Assembly: GCF_000023285.1 (NCBI RefSeq)
Contig: NC_013162.1
Span: 1,342,501 to 1,406,500 of the forward strand
From: Capnocytophaga ochracea DSM 7271
GTDB lineage: Bacteria; Bacteroidota; Bacteroidia; Flavobacteriales; Flavobacteriaceae
Reading direction: 5' to 3'
DNA: 64,000 nt
The position numbers and the translations under genes are program-made. Below, in pieces: positions 37,189-45,951 of the stretch; position 1 is the first letter of the stretch; every line of letters begins with the position of its first letter. The notes under the pieces are model-generated. The model saw only the letters and a program-made list of their open reading frames with translations. It had not been told where the DNA came from and searched no databases.

Positions 37189-37641
37189 ATGAACTTGAGT
37201 AATTTACAACCCGTACAGGGTTCAATTCACAGAGAAGGGAAGCGCGTAGGCCGCGGTCAAGGTTCCGGTAAAGGTGGAACCGCTACCCGTGGTCACAAAG
37301 GAGCTAAATCTCGTTCAGGCTTTTCTAATAAGATTGGCTTCGAAGGTGGACAAATGCCCCTCCAAAGACGCGTACCAAAATTCGGTTTCAAAAACTTTAA
37401 CCGTAAAGAATATGTAGGTATCAACTTGGGTAGACTACAAGAACTCGTTGATAATGGTAAAATTACTGATAAAGTAGACCTTGAAACCTTAGTTCAACTA
37501 AACCTCGCTAAAAAAACCGACTTGGTTAAAATTTTAGGAGGTGGAGAACTAAAATCTAAATTAAAAATATCTGTTCATAAGTTTACTGCAAGTGCTAAAG
37601 CCGCTATCGAAGCTGCTGGTGGCGAAGCAGTAACCTTGTAA
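37189..37641 (+). CDS. rplO: 50S ribosomal protein L15 (uL15)
   Basis: The 150-residue product starts at the ATG at 37189 (MNLSNLQPVQGS). An in-frame TTG at 37177 would add four residues but has no support. It has the Gly-rich GRGQGSGKGGTATRGHKG segment and FEGGQMPLQRRVPKFGF. It is a late 50S assembly protein, 10 nt before secY. Confidence 0.97.
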   Translation: MNLSNLQPVQGSIHREGKRVGRGQGSGKGGTATRGHKGAKSRSGFSNKIGFEGGQMPLQRRVPKFGFKNFNRKEYVGINLGRLQELVDNGKITDKVDLETLVQLNLAKKTDLVKILGGGELKSKLKISVHKFTASAKAAIEAAGGEAVTL

Positions 37642-37651
37642 TATTCAATTT

Positions 37652-38995
37652 ATGAAGAAGTTTATCGAGAACCTGACCAATATTTGGAAAATTGAAGAGT
37701 TAAAAAATAGAATCATTTTAACTCTCGGAATTTTGTTAGTTTATCGCTTTGGAGCTCACATCGTCCTCCCTGGTATCGACTCCGCTCAACTCCACGAGTT
37801 AGCAACAAAAACATCAGGCGGCGGATTGCTCGACATCCTCAATGCCTTTACAGGGGGCGCTTTCTCTAACGCCTCAGTATTCGCACTCGGGATTATGCCC
37901 TACATCTCAGCTTCTATCGTAGTTCAGTTGATGGGAATCGCTATCCCTTATCTCCAAAAACTACAAAAAGAAGGTGAAAGCGGACGAAGAAAGATAAACC
38001 AAATCACTCGATGGCTTACTATTGCAATATGTATTGTACAAGCACCTGTATACTTATACGGTATCAATAGATTAGGAGTCCCTGATTCTGCCTTCCTTTT
38101 AGGTAAGGGACTCAATTTTATTGTTCCAGCAGTGCTTATCTTAGTAACAGGAACTATTTTCGCAATGTGGTTGGGTGAGAAAATCACTGATAAAGGAATA
38201 GGTAACGGTATTTCCCTTCTCATTATGGTAGGTATCATCGCCCGCTTGCCTCGCGCATTCTTGTCTGAAACAGCCTCTCGCCTTACTGGTAACGGAGGTC
38301 CCCTATTGATTCTTATCGAGATTATCCTCTGGTTCGTAATCATCCTGCTTTGTATTTATCTAATCAAAGCAGTACGTCAAATCCCAGTACAGTATGCACG
38401 CAGAACAGCTGATGGAGGAACTACTAACGAGAGAAACATCTTCGGAGCTCGCCAATACATTCCTTTAAAAATTAACGCTGCAGGGGTAATGCCTATCATC
38501 TTCGCTCAAGCCTTGATGTTTATCCCAGCCACTGTAGCCGGACTATCACAATCAGAATTTGCAAAAAGTGTTCAAGCAGCCTTCTCCAACGTCTTTGGAT
38601 TTTGGTACAACCTGCTATTTGCAGCTATGATTATACTCTTTACGTATTTCTATACTGCAATCACAGTGCCTACAAACAAAATGGCTGATGACCTAAAACG
38701 CAGCGGAGGTTTCATCCCAGGCATACGCCCAGGTAAAGAAACAGGCGACTATTTAGATAAAATTATGTCGCTTATCACTCTCCCAGGTTCTATATTTATA
38801 GCCTTGGTAGCGATATTTCCTTCTCTGCTCAAAATCATCGGAATGCAAGACCAATGGGCATTGTTCTACGGTGGTACATCACTACTCATCTTAGTAGGGG
38901 TTGCTATTGATACTATGCAACAAGTAAATTCATATCTGCTCAATCGCCATTATGATGGTTTGATGAAAACAGGTAAAAACAGAAAAGTATCTTAA
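37652..38995 (+). CDS. secY: Preprotein translocase subunit SecY
   Basis: The 447-residue polytopic protein has about ten membrane helices and forms the Sec channel with SecE and SecG. Signatures: VYRFGAHIVLPGID, GGLLDILNAFTGGAFSNASV (plug region), GIMPYISASIVVQL, and the cytoplasmic loop VQYARRT with DLKRSGGFIPGIRPGKET. The usual location in spc operons is kept, but the map gene that often follows is absent here. Confidence 0.99.
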   Translation: MKKFIENLTNIWKIEELKNRIILTLGILLVYRFGAHIVLPGIDSAQLHELATKTSGGGLLDILNAFTGGAFSNASVFALGIMPYISASIVVQLMGIAIPYLQKLQKEGESGRRKINQITRWLTIAICIVQAPVYLYGINRLGVPDSAFLLGKGLNFIVPAVLILVTGTIFAMWLGEKITDKGIGNGISLLIMVGIIARLPRAFLSETASRLTGNGGPLLILIEIILWFVIILLCIYLIKAVRQIPVQYARRTADGGTTNERNIFGARQYIPLKINAAGVMPIIFAQALMFIPATVAGLSQSEFAKSVQAAFSNVFGFWYNLLFAAMIILFTYFYTAITVPTNKMADDLKRSGGFIPGIRPGKETGDYLDKIMSLITLPGSIFIALVAIFPSLLKIIGMQDQWALFYGGTSLLILVGVAIDTMQQVNSYLLNRHYDGLMKTGKNRKVS

Positions 38996-39002
38996 TTAAT
39001 AT

Positions 39003-39218
39003 ATGGCTAAACAGGCAGCAATTGAGCAAGACGGAACCATTGTAGAAGCTTTGTCTAACGCAATGTTCAGAGTTGAATTGGATAACGGTCACGTAGTGAT
39101 TGCCCACATCTCAGGAAAAATGCGTATGCACTACATCAAGCTTCTTCCTGGTGATAAAGTAAAACTTGAAATGAGTCCTTATGACCTAAGTAAAGCTCGT
39201 ATCACTTACCGTTATTAG
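39003..39218 (+). CDS. infA: Translation initiation factor IF-1
   Basis: The 71-residue OB-fold protein has [40 protein letters not shown] and the end SKARITYRY. It binds the 30S A site during initiation. It is 7 nt after secY; a 274-nt gap then separates it from rpmJ. Confidence 0.98.
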   Translation: MAKQAAIEQDGTIVEALSNAMFRVELDNGHVVIAHISGKMRMHYIKLLPGDKVKLEMSPYDLSKARITYRY

Positions 39219-39492
39219 TTAATTAAGAGAATTCTTCCAATATTTTGGTTGATAATTTCTAACAGATATAGCAATTTTTAGTTGTATCTGTGAGAAGGTA
39301 TAATCATAAAAAAGAATTTTTTATTTGTAGTATTTTTAGTATAAAGCATTTGTATTCAGTATCTTGAATATGGTTCTTTATGCTTAAAAATGAGTGAGCG
39401 GAATGTATAATTGCATTTTTGTGAGCTAAAAATGTGGCTATTACAAAAAAAAATTGTAGTTTTGCGCACTATATTGATATAAACAAAACGAA
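39219..39492 (+). promoter_or_regulatory. infA-rpmJ gap with internal promoter and foldable sequence
   Basis: The AT-rich gap contains CAGATA / TATCTG (about 39263-39290) and a nested hairpin AAGCAT ... TATTCA-gtatct-TGAATA ... ATGCTT (about 39347-39383). TAGTTTTG at 39457-39464 is a good -7 box; the matching -33 region (TGTGG near 39434) is weak. It probably gives the alpha part of the cluster its own transcription start. Confidence 0.55.
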
Positions 39493-39609
39493 ATGAAAGT
39501 TAGAGCATCAATTAAAAAAAGAAGTTCAGAGTGCATCATTGTGCGCAGAAAAGGACGATTGTACGTAATTAACAAGAAAAATCCTAAATTTAAACAACGA
39601 CAAGGATAA
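39493..39609 (+). CDS. rpmJ: 50S ribosomal protein L36 (bL36), zinc-free type
   Basis: The 38-residue protein was read directly: [35 protein letters not shown] in two overlapping parts. The start (KVRASIKK) and end (PKFKQRQG) are diagnostic of L36. Of the zinc ligands of E. coli L36 only one cysteine (Cys14) is left; positions equal to Cys11 and Cys27 are Ser and Asn, so it should not bind zinc. rpsM follows after 2 nt. Confidence 0.96.
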   Translation: MKVRASIKKRSSECIIVRRKGRLYVINKKNPKFKQRQG

Positions 39610-39611
39610 TT

Positions 39612-39986
39612 ATGGCACGAATTGCAGGTATTGACTTACCAAAAAACAAAAGAGGGGTTATTGGTTTAACCTACATTTTTGGTATTGGAAAAAGTAGAGC
39701 TAAAGAAATCTTAAGTAGAGCTCAAGTAAACGAAGACACAAAAGTAAGCGAATGGAATGATGAGGAAATCACTCGTATTCGCGAAGTGGTTGCGTCTTAT
39801 AAAATTGAAGGAGAATTGCGCTCCGAAATCCAATTGAACATCAAACGTTTGATGGATATCGGTTGTTATCGCGGTATCCGCCATCGTAACGGATTGCCTT
39901 TGCGCGGACAAAAAACTAAAAACAATTCTCGTACAAGAAAAGGTAAAAGAAAAACTGTTGCGAACAAGAAGAAAGCAACTAAATAA
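39612..39986 (+). CDS. rpsM: 30S ribosomal protein S13 (uS13)
   Basis: The 124-residue protein contacts tRNAs and forms the bridge to L5. It starts [20 protein letters not shown] and has the helix-hairpin-helix [11 protein letters not shown], and [19 protein letters not shown]. The tail is very basic. Confidence 0.99.
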   Translation: MARIAGIDLPKNKRGVIGLTYIFGIGKSRAKEILSRAQVNEDTKVSEWNDEEITRIREVVASYKIEGELRSEIQLNIKRLMDIGCYRGIRHRNGLPLRGQKTKNNSRTRKGKRKTVANKKKATK

Positions 39987-39999
39987 TAAGTAGTAGAGT

Positions 40000-40401
40000 A
40001 TGGCAAAACAAAATGCAAAGAATGCAAAAGTCTCTAAGAAGAGAAAAGTAGTGGTTGAGTCAGTAGGCGAAGCACACGTTTCAGCTACTTTTAACAATGT
40101 TATTATTTCTCTTACCAACAAAAAAGGAGACGTAATTGCTTGGTCATCAGCAGGGAAAATGGGCTTCAGAGGGTCTAAAAAGAACACTCCTTACGCTGCC
40201 CAAGTAGCCGCAGAAGATGCAGCTAAAGTTGCTTTTGACGCAGGTCTTAAAAAAGTAAAAGTATACGTGAAAGGACCGGGTAACGGTAGAGAATCTGCTA
40301 TCCGTACTATTCATAATGCAGGTATAGAAGTAACCGAAATTATCGACGTTACTCCACTACCTCACAACGGATGTCGCCCTCCTAAAAAACGTAGAGTCTA
40401 A
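40000..40401 (+). CDS. rpsK: 30S ribosomal protein S11 (uS11)
   Basis: The 133-residue protein lies on the platform by the E-site mRNA. It has [40 protein letters not shown] and [16 protein letters not shown] at the end. It is 13 nt after rpsM; an 84-nt gap with a hairpin separates it from rpsD. Confidence 0.99.
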   Translation: MAKQNAKNAKVSKKRKVVVESVGEAHVSATFNNVIISLTNKKGDVIAWSSAGKMGFRGSKKNTPYAAQVAAEDAAKVAFDAGLKKVKVYVKGPGNGRESAIRTIHNAGIEVTEIIDVTPLPHNGCRPPKKRRV

Positions 40402-40420
40402 TTTCAATACTAACAAGTAA

Positions 40421-40469
40421 GAAAGGTGAGTTGTTATCGAAGGAATGCCTTAATTCATAACTACCTTTC
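40421..40469 (+). promoter_or_regulatory. Hairpin just upstream of rpsD, candidate S4 autoregulatory site
   Basis: GAAAGGT (40421-40427) pairs with ACCTTTC (40463-40469), then after a bulged G, AGTTGT (40429-40434) with ATAACT (40457-40462, one G-T); the tip is AAGG-AATG-CCTT (40440-40451). The structure ends 16 nt before the rpsD start codon. S4 represses alpha-operon genes by binding leader RNA in E. coli and Bacillus; that this hairpin does so is inferred. Confidence 0.55.
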
Positions 40470-40485
40470 ATTTAAACAATTTAAA

Positions 40486-41091
40486 ATGGCAAGATATACA
40501 GGACCAAAAACAAAAATAGCTCGTAAATTTGGTGAAGCTATCTTCGGAGATGATAAATCTTTTGAAAGAAAAAACTATCCTCCCGGACAACACGGTTTGG
40601 CACGCCGTAGAGCAAAACGCTCTGAATATGCTATCCAGCTACAAGAAAAACAAAAAGCTAAATATACTTATGGTATTTTAGAAAAACAATTCCATAATCT
40701 ATATGAAAAAGCAAAAAGAAGTAAAAGTATTACCGGTGAGGTACTTCTTCAACTTTGCGAATCTCGCTTAGACAATGTAGTATACCGTATGGGCATTGCT
40801 CCTACTCGTAGTGCAGCCCGCCAATTGGTATCTCACCGTCACATCACTGTAAACGGAAATATTGTAAACATTCCGTCTTACTCTCTTAAACCAGGTGATG
40901 TAGTAGGCGTTCGCGAAAAATCAAAATCTTTAAGTGTGATCGAAAATTCATTGGCAGCTCATAGTGCTGTATACGAATGGATCACTTGGAACCCTGAAAA
41001 ATTAGAAGGTACTTTCGTAGCAGTACCTCAACGTATTCAGATTCCTGAAAATATTAAAGAACAGTTAATCGTAGAGTTGTACTCTAAATAA
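40486..41091 (+). CDS. rpsD: 30S ribosomal protein S4 (uS4)
   Basis: The product is 201 residues from the ATG at 40486 ([20 protein letters not shown]). An in-frame GTG at 40426 would add 20 unrelated residues coded by the hairpin region and is rejected. The S4 domain [18 protein letters not shown] and [11 protein letters not shown] are clear. It nucleates 30S assembly. rpoA follows after 22 nt. Confidence 0.98.
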   Translation: MARYTGPKTKIARKFGEAIFGDDKSFERKNYPPGQHGLARRRAKRSEYAIQLQEKQKAKYTYGILEKQFHNLYEKAKRSKSITGEVLLQLCESRLDNVVYRMGIAPTRSAARQLVSHRHITVNGNIVNIPSYSLKPGDVVGVREKSKSLSVIENSLAAHSAVYEWITWNPEKLEGTFVAVPQRIQIPENIKEQLIVELYSK

Positions 41092-41113
41092 TAATAAAGA
41101 CAGCAGTCAAATT

Positions 41114-42106
41114 ATGGCATTATTCAACTTCCAAAAACCAGATAAAGTTATAATGATTGAATCATCTGATTTCGAAGGACGATTTGAGTTTCGCCCTTTG
41201 GAGCCAGGGTATGGTTTAACAATAGGTAACGCATTACGAAGAGTTATGCTTTCTTCGTTAGAAGGTTTTGCAATCACTTCTGTGAAATTTGATAAAGTAG
41301 GACACGAATTTTCTACTATATCAGGAGTAAGAGAAGATGTTACTGAAATTATTCTCAATTTGAAACAAATACGTTTTAAACGCCAGATTGAGGATATAGA
41401 AAACGAAACAGCAACTATTACTGTTTCTGGTAAAAGACAATTGACTGCCGGTGATTTTCAAAAAGCTCTTTCAGGTTTTCAAGTATTAAATACTGATTTG
41501 GTGATTTGCAATATGGATTCTTCAGCTTCTTTTACAATAGAGATTACTATTGAAAAAGGACGCGGTTATGTTTCGGCTGAGGAAAATGCAAAACCAAATG
41601 CGCCGATAGGTGTAATTGCTACTGATGCAATTTTTACCCCTATTAAAAATGTGAAATATTCTATTGAAAATTATCGTGTTGAACAAAAAACAGACTACGA
41701 GAAGTTAGTCTTTGAAATTAAAACCGATGGGTCTATACACCCTAAACAAGCACTCACAGAAGCTGCAAAAACACTCATTCATCACTTTATGCTGTTCTCT
41801 GACGAGAGAATTACTTTAGAGGCTGATGAAATAGCACAAACTGATACTTATGATGAAGAATCATTGCATATGCGCCAGTTGCTAAAAACTAAGTTGGTGG
41901 ATATGGACTTATCCGTTCGTGCACTCAATTGTTTGAAAGCTGCCGAAGTAGAAACATTAGGTGATTTGGTATCTTTCAATAAAGCCGATTTGATGAAGTT
42001 TAGAAACTTCGGAAAGAAATCATTAATTGAGCTTGAAGAGTTGGTAGTCAATAAAGGTTTAGTGTTTGGTATGGACACCTCGAAGTATAAATTGGATAAA
42101 GATTAA
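41114..42106 (+). CDS. rpoA: RNA polymerase alpha subunit
   Basis: The 330-residue subunit dimerises to start polymerase assembly. The N-terminal domain (about 1-235) has [20 protein letters not shown] and [17 protein letters not shown]; a flexible linker precedes the C-terminal domain (about 255-325) with [20 protein letters not shown] and [14 protein letters not shown], which binds promoter DNA and activators. Normal length for the phylum. Confidence 0.99.
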   Translation: MALFNFQKPDKVIMIESSDFEGRFEFRPLEPGYGLTIGNALRRVMLSSLEGFAITSVKFDKVGHEFSTISGVREDVTEIILNLKQIRFKRQIEDIENETATITVSGKRQLTAGDFQKALSGFQVLNTDLVICNMDSSASFTIEITIEKGRGYVSAEENAKPNAPIGVIATDAIFTPIKNVKYSIENYRVEQKTDYEKLVFEIKTDGSIHPKQALTEAAKTLIHHFMLFSDERITLEADEIAQTDTYDEESLHMRQLLKTKLVDMDLSVRALNCLKAAEVETLGDLVSFNKADLMKFRNFGKKSLIELEELVVNKGLVFGMDTSKYKLDKD

Positions 42107-42137
42107 CTCGCTCTTGCGATATTTTAACTAAGGAAAA

Positions 42138-42623
42138 ATGAGACACGGAAATAAAATTAATCATTTAGGAAGAAAAACTGCTCACAGAAATTCAATGCTT
42201 GCTAATATGGCGAGCTCACTGATTGAGCATAAACGCATTAACACTACTTTGGCAAAAGCAAAGGCTTTAAAACTATTTGTAGAGCCTTTGGTAACCAAAT
42301 CTAAAGAAGATACCACTCACAACCGTCGTATCGCTTTTAGTAAATTGCGCAATAAATATGCTGTTACTGAGCTTTTCAAAGAAGTGGCTGTAAAGGTAGG
42401 CGACCGCCCAGGAGGATACACTCGTATCATTAAATTAGGAAACCGTTTGGGTGATAACGCTGAAATGGCTATGATTGAGTTTGTAGATTACAATACTACT
42501 TACAACGTAGCTAAAACCGCTAAGAAGAAAACTACCCGCCGTGGTAGAAAGAAAGCAACTGCTGAAGAAACTCCAGCTACAGCCGAAGTTAAACCAGAGG
42601 CTACTGCTGAAGCTACTGAATAA
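42138..42623 (+). CDS. rplQ: 50S ribosomal protein L17 (bL17) with acidic C-terminal tail
   Basis: The 161-residue protein starts [20 protein letters not shown] and has the L17 core to about residue 118 ([20 protein letters not shown]). A basic patch ([12 protein letters not shown]) and an Ala/Glu/Thr-rich tail of some 25 residues follow, which enterobacterial L17 lacks. It is the last gene of the cluster, before a strong terminator. Confidence 0.98.
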   Translation: MRHGNKINHLGRKTAHRNSMLANMASSLIEHKRINTTLAKAKALKLFVEPLVTKSKEDTTHNRRIAFSKLRNKYAVTELFKEVAVKVGDRPGGYTRIIKLGNRLGDNAEMAMIEFVDYNTTYNVAKTAKKKTTRRGRKKATAEETPATAEVKPEATAEATE

Positions 42624-42652
42624 TATTGCAGTTTATTAGGTTCGTAAATTAT

Positions 42653-42687
42653 AAAAAAGGGCTTGCCGTCGGCAAGCCCTTTTTTTA
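42653..42687 (+). terminator. Intrinsic terminator of the ribosomal cluster
   Basis: AAAAAAGGGCTTGCC-gtc-GGCAAGCCCTTTTTT is a perfect hairpin with a T-run, the strongest terminator in the window. Confidence 0.97.
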
Positions 42688-43009
42688 TTGTGTAAAATTC
42701 TTTTTAAAGGCTGTTTTTAGTCTTTTATATAAAAGTGTAGCTTACGCTACAGAAATCATACGAATCTTAAAAAAATCGAACAAATAGGTAGCAAGCTACT
42801 TTAAAGTCTCGCACAGATTTCACGGATTACACAGATTTAGCACTGATGATTCTTTTGTAAAATGTCATTGTTTCACGGATTTGTCAGCTTTAGCTGAGGA
42901 ATTTTACGGAATAGTAATAAAAAAAACTGTAAATCAGTGTTATATATAACTGACGTTAATTATGGTGTATAAGATAGGGAATAAAACTGATAATACAAAA
43001 AAAGCCAAT

Positions 43010-43425
43010 AATACCAAATAATGCCAATAATAACATAATTCAACTTTGTCAGAGGTCGTAGCACTACGGGCGATTAACTTTGGCCAAAGGTGCGAGCCAC
43101 ATAGGCAGTGTGAGCCACGCAGGCTGTTGAATTAGCAAATTTGGAGAGTTGAGGGGTTCGGAATAAAACGGAGAAGTTCGGAAGAAGTGATTTAGGTAAA
43201 AGGTAAAAAATGAGCTGTAAGGAGGGTGGGGTTAGCTTATAGAGAGCTTATGGGAAGCTTATACGAATCTTGGACGATTGTTATAGAAAGGGTATATAAG
43301 TAGTTGATTCATACTGTGATACAACAACGCAAAAAATGTTAAAAAAGGGGTTTCGAGGCGAAAGAAAGAGAAATAGGTGCTAGACCTTAGGCCATAGGCA
43401 CTAGGGAAGAGTATGGCGGAAAAGA
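43010..43425. repeat. Composite interspersed repeat, copy 3, inverted (core 43216-43299)
   Basis: Reading the - strand gives the same module order as copies 1, 2 and 4. The core is again exactly 84 bp; one TATAAGCT unit reads CATAAGCT. The CTTTGGCCAAAGGTG and CGTAGCACTACGGGCG modules lie at its left end. Confidence 0.88.
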
Positions 43426-43545
43426 GATTTAGTAAATTAGCAAGTTTGGAAATTAGAAAATTAACAGATTAGGTATGAGCGCATAGGTAGAAAGGTTGGC
43501 AAATGGTTTGTGTTATATGTAAAACAAAAAAAAGATGATGAAATA

Positions 43546-43578
43546 TTTGGTGGAAAACAAAAAAAGTGTGTATTTTTG
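43546..43578 (+). promoter_or_regulatory. Promoter of the first tandem lipoprotein (pseudo)gene
   Basis: TTTG (43546-43549), 21-nt spacer, TATTTTTG (43571-43578). The surrounding 80 bp resemble the region before the third paralogue (about 45828-45905), so promoter and gene were duplicated together. Confidence 0.6.
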
Positions 43579-43654
43579 TGTCGTGATGGAGAATATTATA
43601 TTCTTATATAAGATTTTAGAATCTTTATGATAGGTAATTTAAAAACAATGTGAT

Positions 43655-44539
43655 ATGAAAAAGTATTTATTTATAATGAGCTTAGTAATAGCTTCTATTA
43701 GTTGTAGCAAGAGTGAAGACAAGGTTATAAAAGAAGAAGTGCCTGAAGTGATAAGTGATACTTTTAGTGCTACTATTAAAGATGGGTTTACAGGAGAGAA
43801 CGGAGAAGAACTCATCTTGCACAAAAGTCTTAAAAATATATTGGTAGGGGATTATATTCCTTATACTCTTACAATTAAAGAAAAAGATAGATCTTCTGAA
43901 GGGAATTATGTGCTTATTCCTACTAAACAAGTGATAAAAACCACCAATCTTTGCAAGTAGACTATGAAATGTACCTTGAAAACGACAAAGGAGAAAAAGA
44001 GAAAGTGGGGTGGCCTCATATAGAATTACGTAAAGCAGGAAAGTACAACTTCTATATTAAACCATTGGTCCCTGGCACATTTAAAATACCTTTTATTTTA
44101 CTAAAAAAAACACGAGGGACAAAAAACAGAACAAACAACTTTCCCTACTATTAATTTTTATGTGGTAAAGATAACATTGATATATAATGAGTTGAGGAGA
44201 CACACTAATTTGAAGATGGGGGGTATGCCTATAACAAGTTTTAAATTTTTATATTATTTTCAAATAGATGATGGTGATGAAGAAACGGATATTTATTTAT
44301 CGCCTAAAGAAAAGGCAACACAAACATTTTCCATAAAATACAATAATAACAACACCCCTACTTTTTCAGGTGATTTAAGAGCGGGGGAGAAATACACTTT
44401 TGATTTTCATATTAATTTCTATGACTTTGCCACTATTACTATTGTTCAAAAAAGAGAAGGAGAGGAGGAGCTTCGTATAGAATATCTTAATATTCCTGTT
44501 GAAAAAAGGAGTGAAGACCATTTTGAACGACATTTTTAA
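43655..44539 (+). pseudogene. Tandem lipoprotein family, copy 1, broken by frameshifts
   Basis: Three open pieces (43655-43960, 43951-44154, 44162-44539) in different frames together align end to end with the intact paralogue at 45952-46752. The lipobox is ISC (Cys17). The first shift lies near 43930-43950: the piece ends TTNLCK, while another frame reads KNHQSLQVDYEMYLEN. The second lies near 44145, where one extra T after TTTCCC ends the frame. A sequencing error could mimic one shift; two make real decay more likely. Family function is unknown. Confidence 0.85.
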
Positions 44540-44558
44540 TTTAAAAAATAACAAAAAG

Positions 44559-45425
44559 ATGAAAAAGTTTTTAGCCTTTATAAGTTTAACAATCTGTATT
44601 ACCACCTCTTGTAGCAAGGATAGTACTAATGAAGAGCAGCTACAACAACCTATAGAATTTACAGCTACAATTAAAGATGGTTTTACAGGTGCCTATGGAG
44701 AGGAAATAATACCTTACAAGAATCTTAGAAATATTGTTGTAGGGGATGAAATTCCCTATACACTCACTATTGATGAAACCGATAATAGTGATACAAATGT
44801 AAAATATGTATTGACTCCTATCACAAAAGAGGATAAAAACCACCAAACACGAGTGGATTATGATTTTTATCTTGAAAATGCCAATGGTGAGAAACTAAGA
44901 GTTACGGAACCTTATATAGAGTTTCATAAAATCGGCACTTACAAGTTTTACATTAAACCTCTTGTGTCTGGGACTTTTAAATTGCCTTTTATCTTGCAAA
45001 AAAAGATGTCAAACGGAGAAGAACTCAAAAAAATAGAATTACCCACCCTTAACTTTAATGCAGTAAAGATAGAGCTAAAAAGATTTTTAAGTTATATTTT
45101 TTCTGAGACTATTAATATTAATGGAGAAAGAAAACCTTATGCTATATATTATGAACTCAAAATGGAAGATGGGGTAAATGAGACTGATATTTACCTTTCT
45201 CCTCCTGGCAAGGAGTGGAATAAGACATTTATTGTGAGATGTAATCGTTTTAAGTATAAAGGAGCTTTTGAAGAAGGAAAGGTGCTTTATTTTAAAGATG
45301 AAGAACAGAGGGATAGGTGTCACTCAGCTTCAATTACTATTGTACAGCAAAAAGAAGGACAAGAGGAATTTCGTGTTACTTATTACAATGTGCCTATTGA
45401 AAATAATGATAAGTGGATAGATTAA
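44559..45425 (+). CDS. Tandem lipoprotein family, copy 2, function unknown
   Basis: The product is 288 residues from the ATG at 44559 (MKKFLAFISLTICI); an earlier in-frame ATG at 44499 would put 20 charged residues before the signal and is rejected. Lipobox TTSC is followed by SKDSTNEE. The family pattern is an N-terminal beta-rich domain (FTATIKDGFTGAYGEE, NIVVGDEIPYTLTIDE, FYIKPLVSGTFKLPFILQKK) and a C-terminal domain (NETDIYLSPPGKEWNKTF, SITIVQQKEGQEEFRVTYYN). The folds look Ig-like. No enzyme motif is visible and I recognise no named family. Confidence 0.85.
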   Translation: MKKFLAFISLTICITTSCSKDSTNEEQLQQPIEFTATIKDGFTGAYGEEIIPYKNLRNIVVGDEIPYTLTIDETDNSDTNVKYVLTPITKEDKNHQTRVDYDFYLENANGEKLRVTEPYIEFHKIGTYKFYIKPLVSGTFKLPFILQKKMSNGEELKKIELPTLNFNAVKIELKRFLSYIFSETININGERKPYAIYYELKMEDGVNETDIYLSPPGKEWNKTFIVRCNRFKYKGAFEEGKVLYFKDEEQRDRCHSASITIVQQKEGQEEFRVTYYNVPIENNDKWID

Positions 45426-45600
45426 TTATATAACAAGAGCTTACTATTAGTGTTTGCCGTAAAGAAAAGAATAAAAAGTAGGATTAAACTGTTAGTCCTT
45501 TGCAATATTTATGTCTACGATTTAAGATGCTTGATAGTTTTATAGGAGAGAATGTAGAAAGTCTAAATTTGTATAAAAAAATCTTACAATAAGAACTAGT

Positions 45601-45805
45601 GATTACCCCCCCCACACAGTGCTTTTAGACGATAAGCTTGATGACACTCGTGTAACCCAATTAGTGCAGTTAGTAACTCAAAAACATTTTGGACAGTTTT
45701 TTACTACTAATGTTGACTTACAATGCACTGAAGCAGTGATAAAAAGTGTCAGATTGATCTATGAGATAACTCAAATAGATAAAAGATGCAAGTTGGTATG
45801 GGCAG
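45601..45805 (+). pseudogene. recF: Displaced 3' fragment of recF
   Basis: From GATTAC at 45601 the sequence follows the 3' end of intact recF (about 49639-49830): VLLDD, then KLDDTRVTQLVQLVTQKHFG as in RecF, lacking nine bases (residues IFD). A C8 run (45606-45613) stands where recF has a shorter run. Beyond about 45805 similarity ends. It lies between two lipoprotein paralogues, pointing to an old recombination with the recF region 4 kb away. Confidence 0.88.
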
Positions 45806-45863
45806 CGGAGTCAGTAAAAAATTTTATGTTTGTTATATATAAAACAAAAAGAATGACGGGATA

Positions 45864-45895
45864 TTTTGTAGGGAATTGAAATTTGTGTATTTTTG
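45864..45895 (+). promoter_or_regulatory. Promoter of the third tandem lipoprotein gene
   Basis: TTTTG (45864-45868), 19-nt spacer, TATTTTTG (45888-45895), about 57 nt before the start codon. Confidence 0.75.
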
Positions 45896-45951
45896 CCTCG
45901 TGAATGTAAAATGTATTCTACAATAAAATTATTAACTTAATAACGAATCAT

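Larger units (their letters stand above)
42624..43654. other. 1-kb intergenic region between the ribosomal cluster and the lipoprotein island
   Basis: It has the cluster terminator, three small perfect hairpins (TGTAGC-ttac-GCTACA near 42736, GTAGC-aa-GCTAC near 42788, TCAGC-ttta-GCTGA near 42886), CACGGATT-type short repeats, composite repeat copy 3 in inverted orientation (about 43010-43425) and the promoter of the first lipoprotein gene. No gene is supported. Confidence 0.8.

Noticed and set aside
40426-40485. GTG start giving S4 a 20-residue extension
   Set aside because: The extension is unlike any S4 and is encoded by a hairpin; the ATG at 40486 gives the normal start MARYTGPK.
44499-44558. 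Earlier start of the second tandem lipoprotein
   Set aside because: It would place 20 charged residues before a complete signal peptide and overlap the previous (pseudo)gene.
45606-45613. C8 run as a phase-variation switch
   Set aside because: It lies in a dead recF fragment and not in or before any intact reading frame.
45619-45879. 86-codon open frame as a gene
   Set aside because: Its first two thirds are a piece of recF and the rest is promoter DNA of the next gene.
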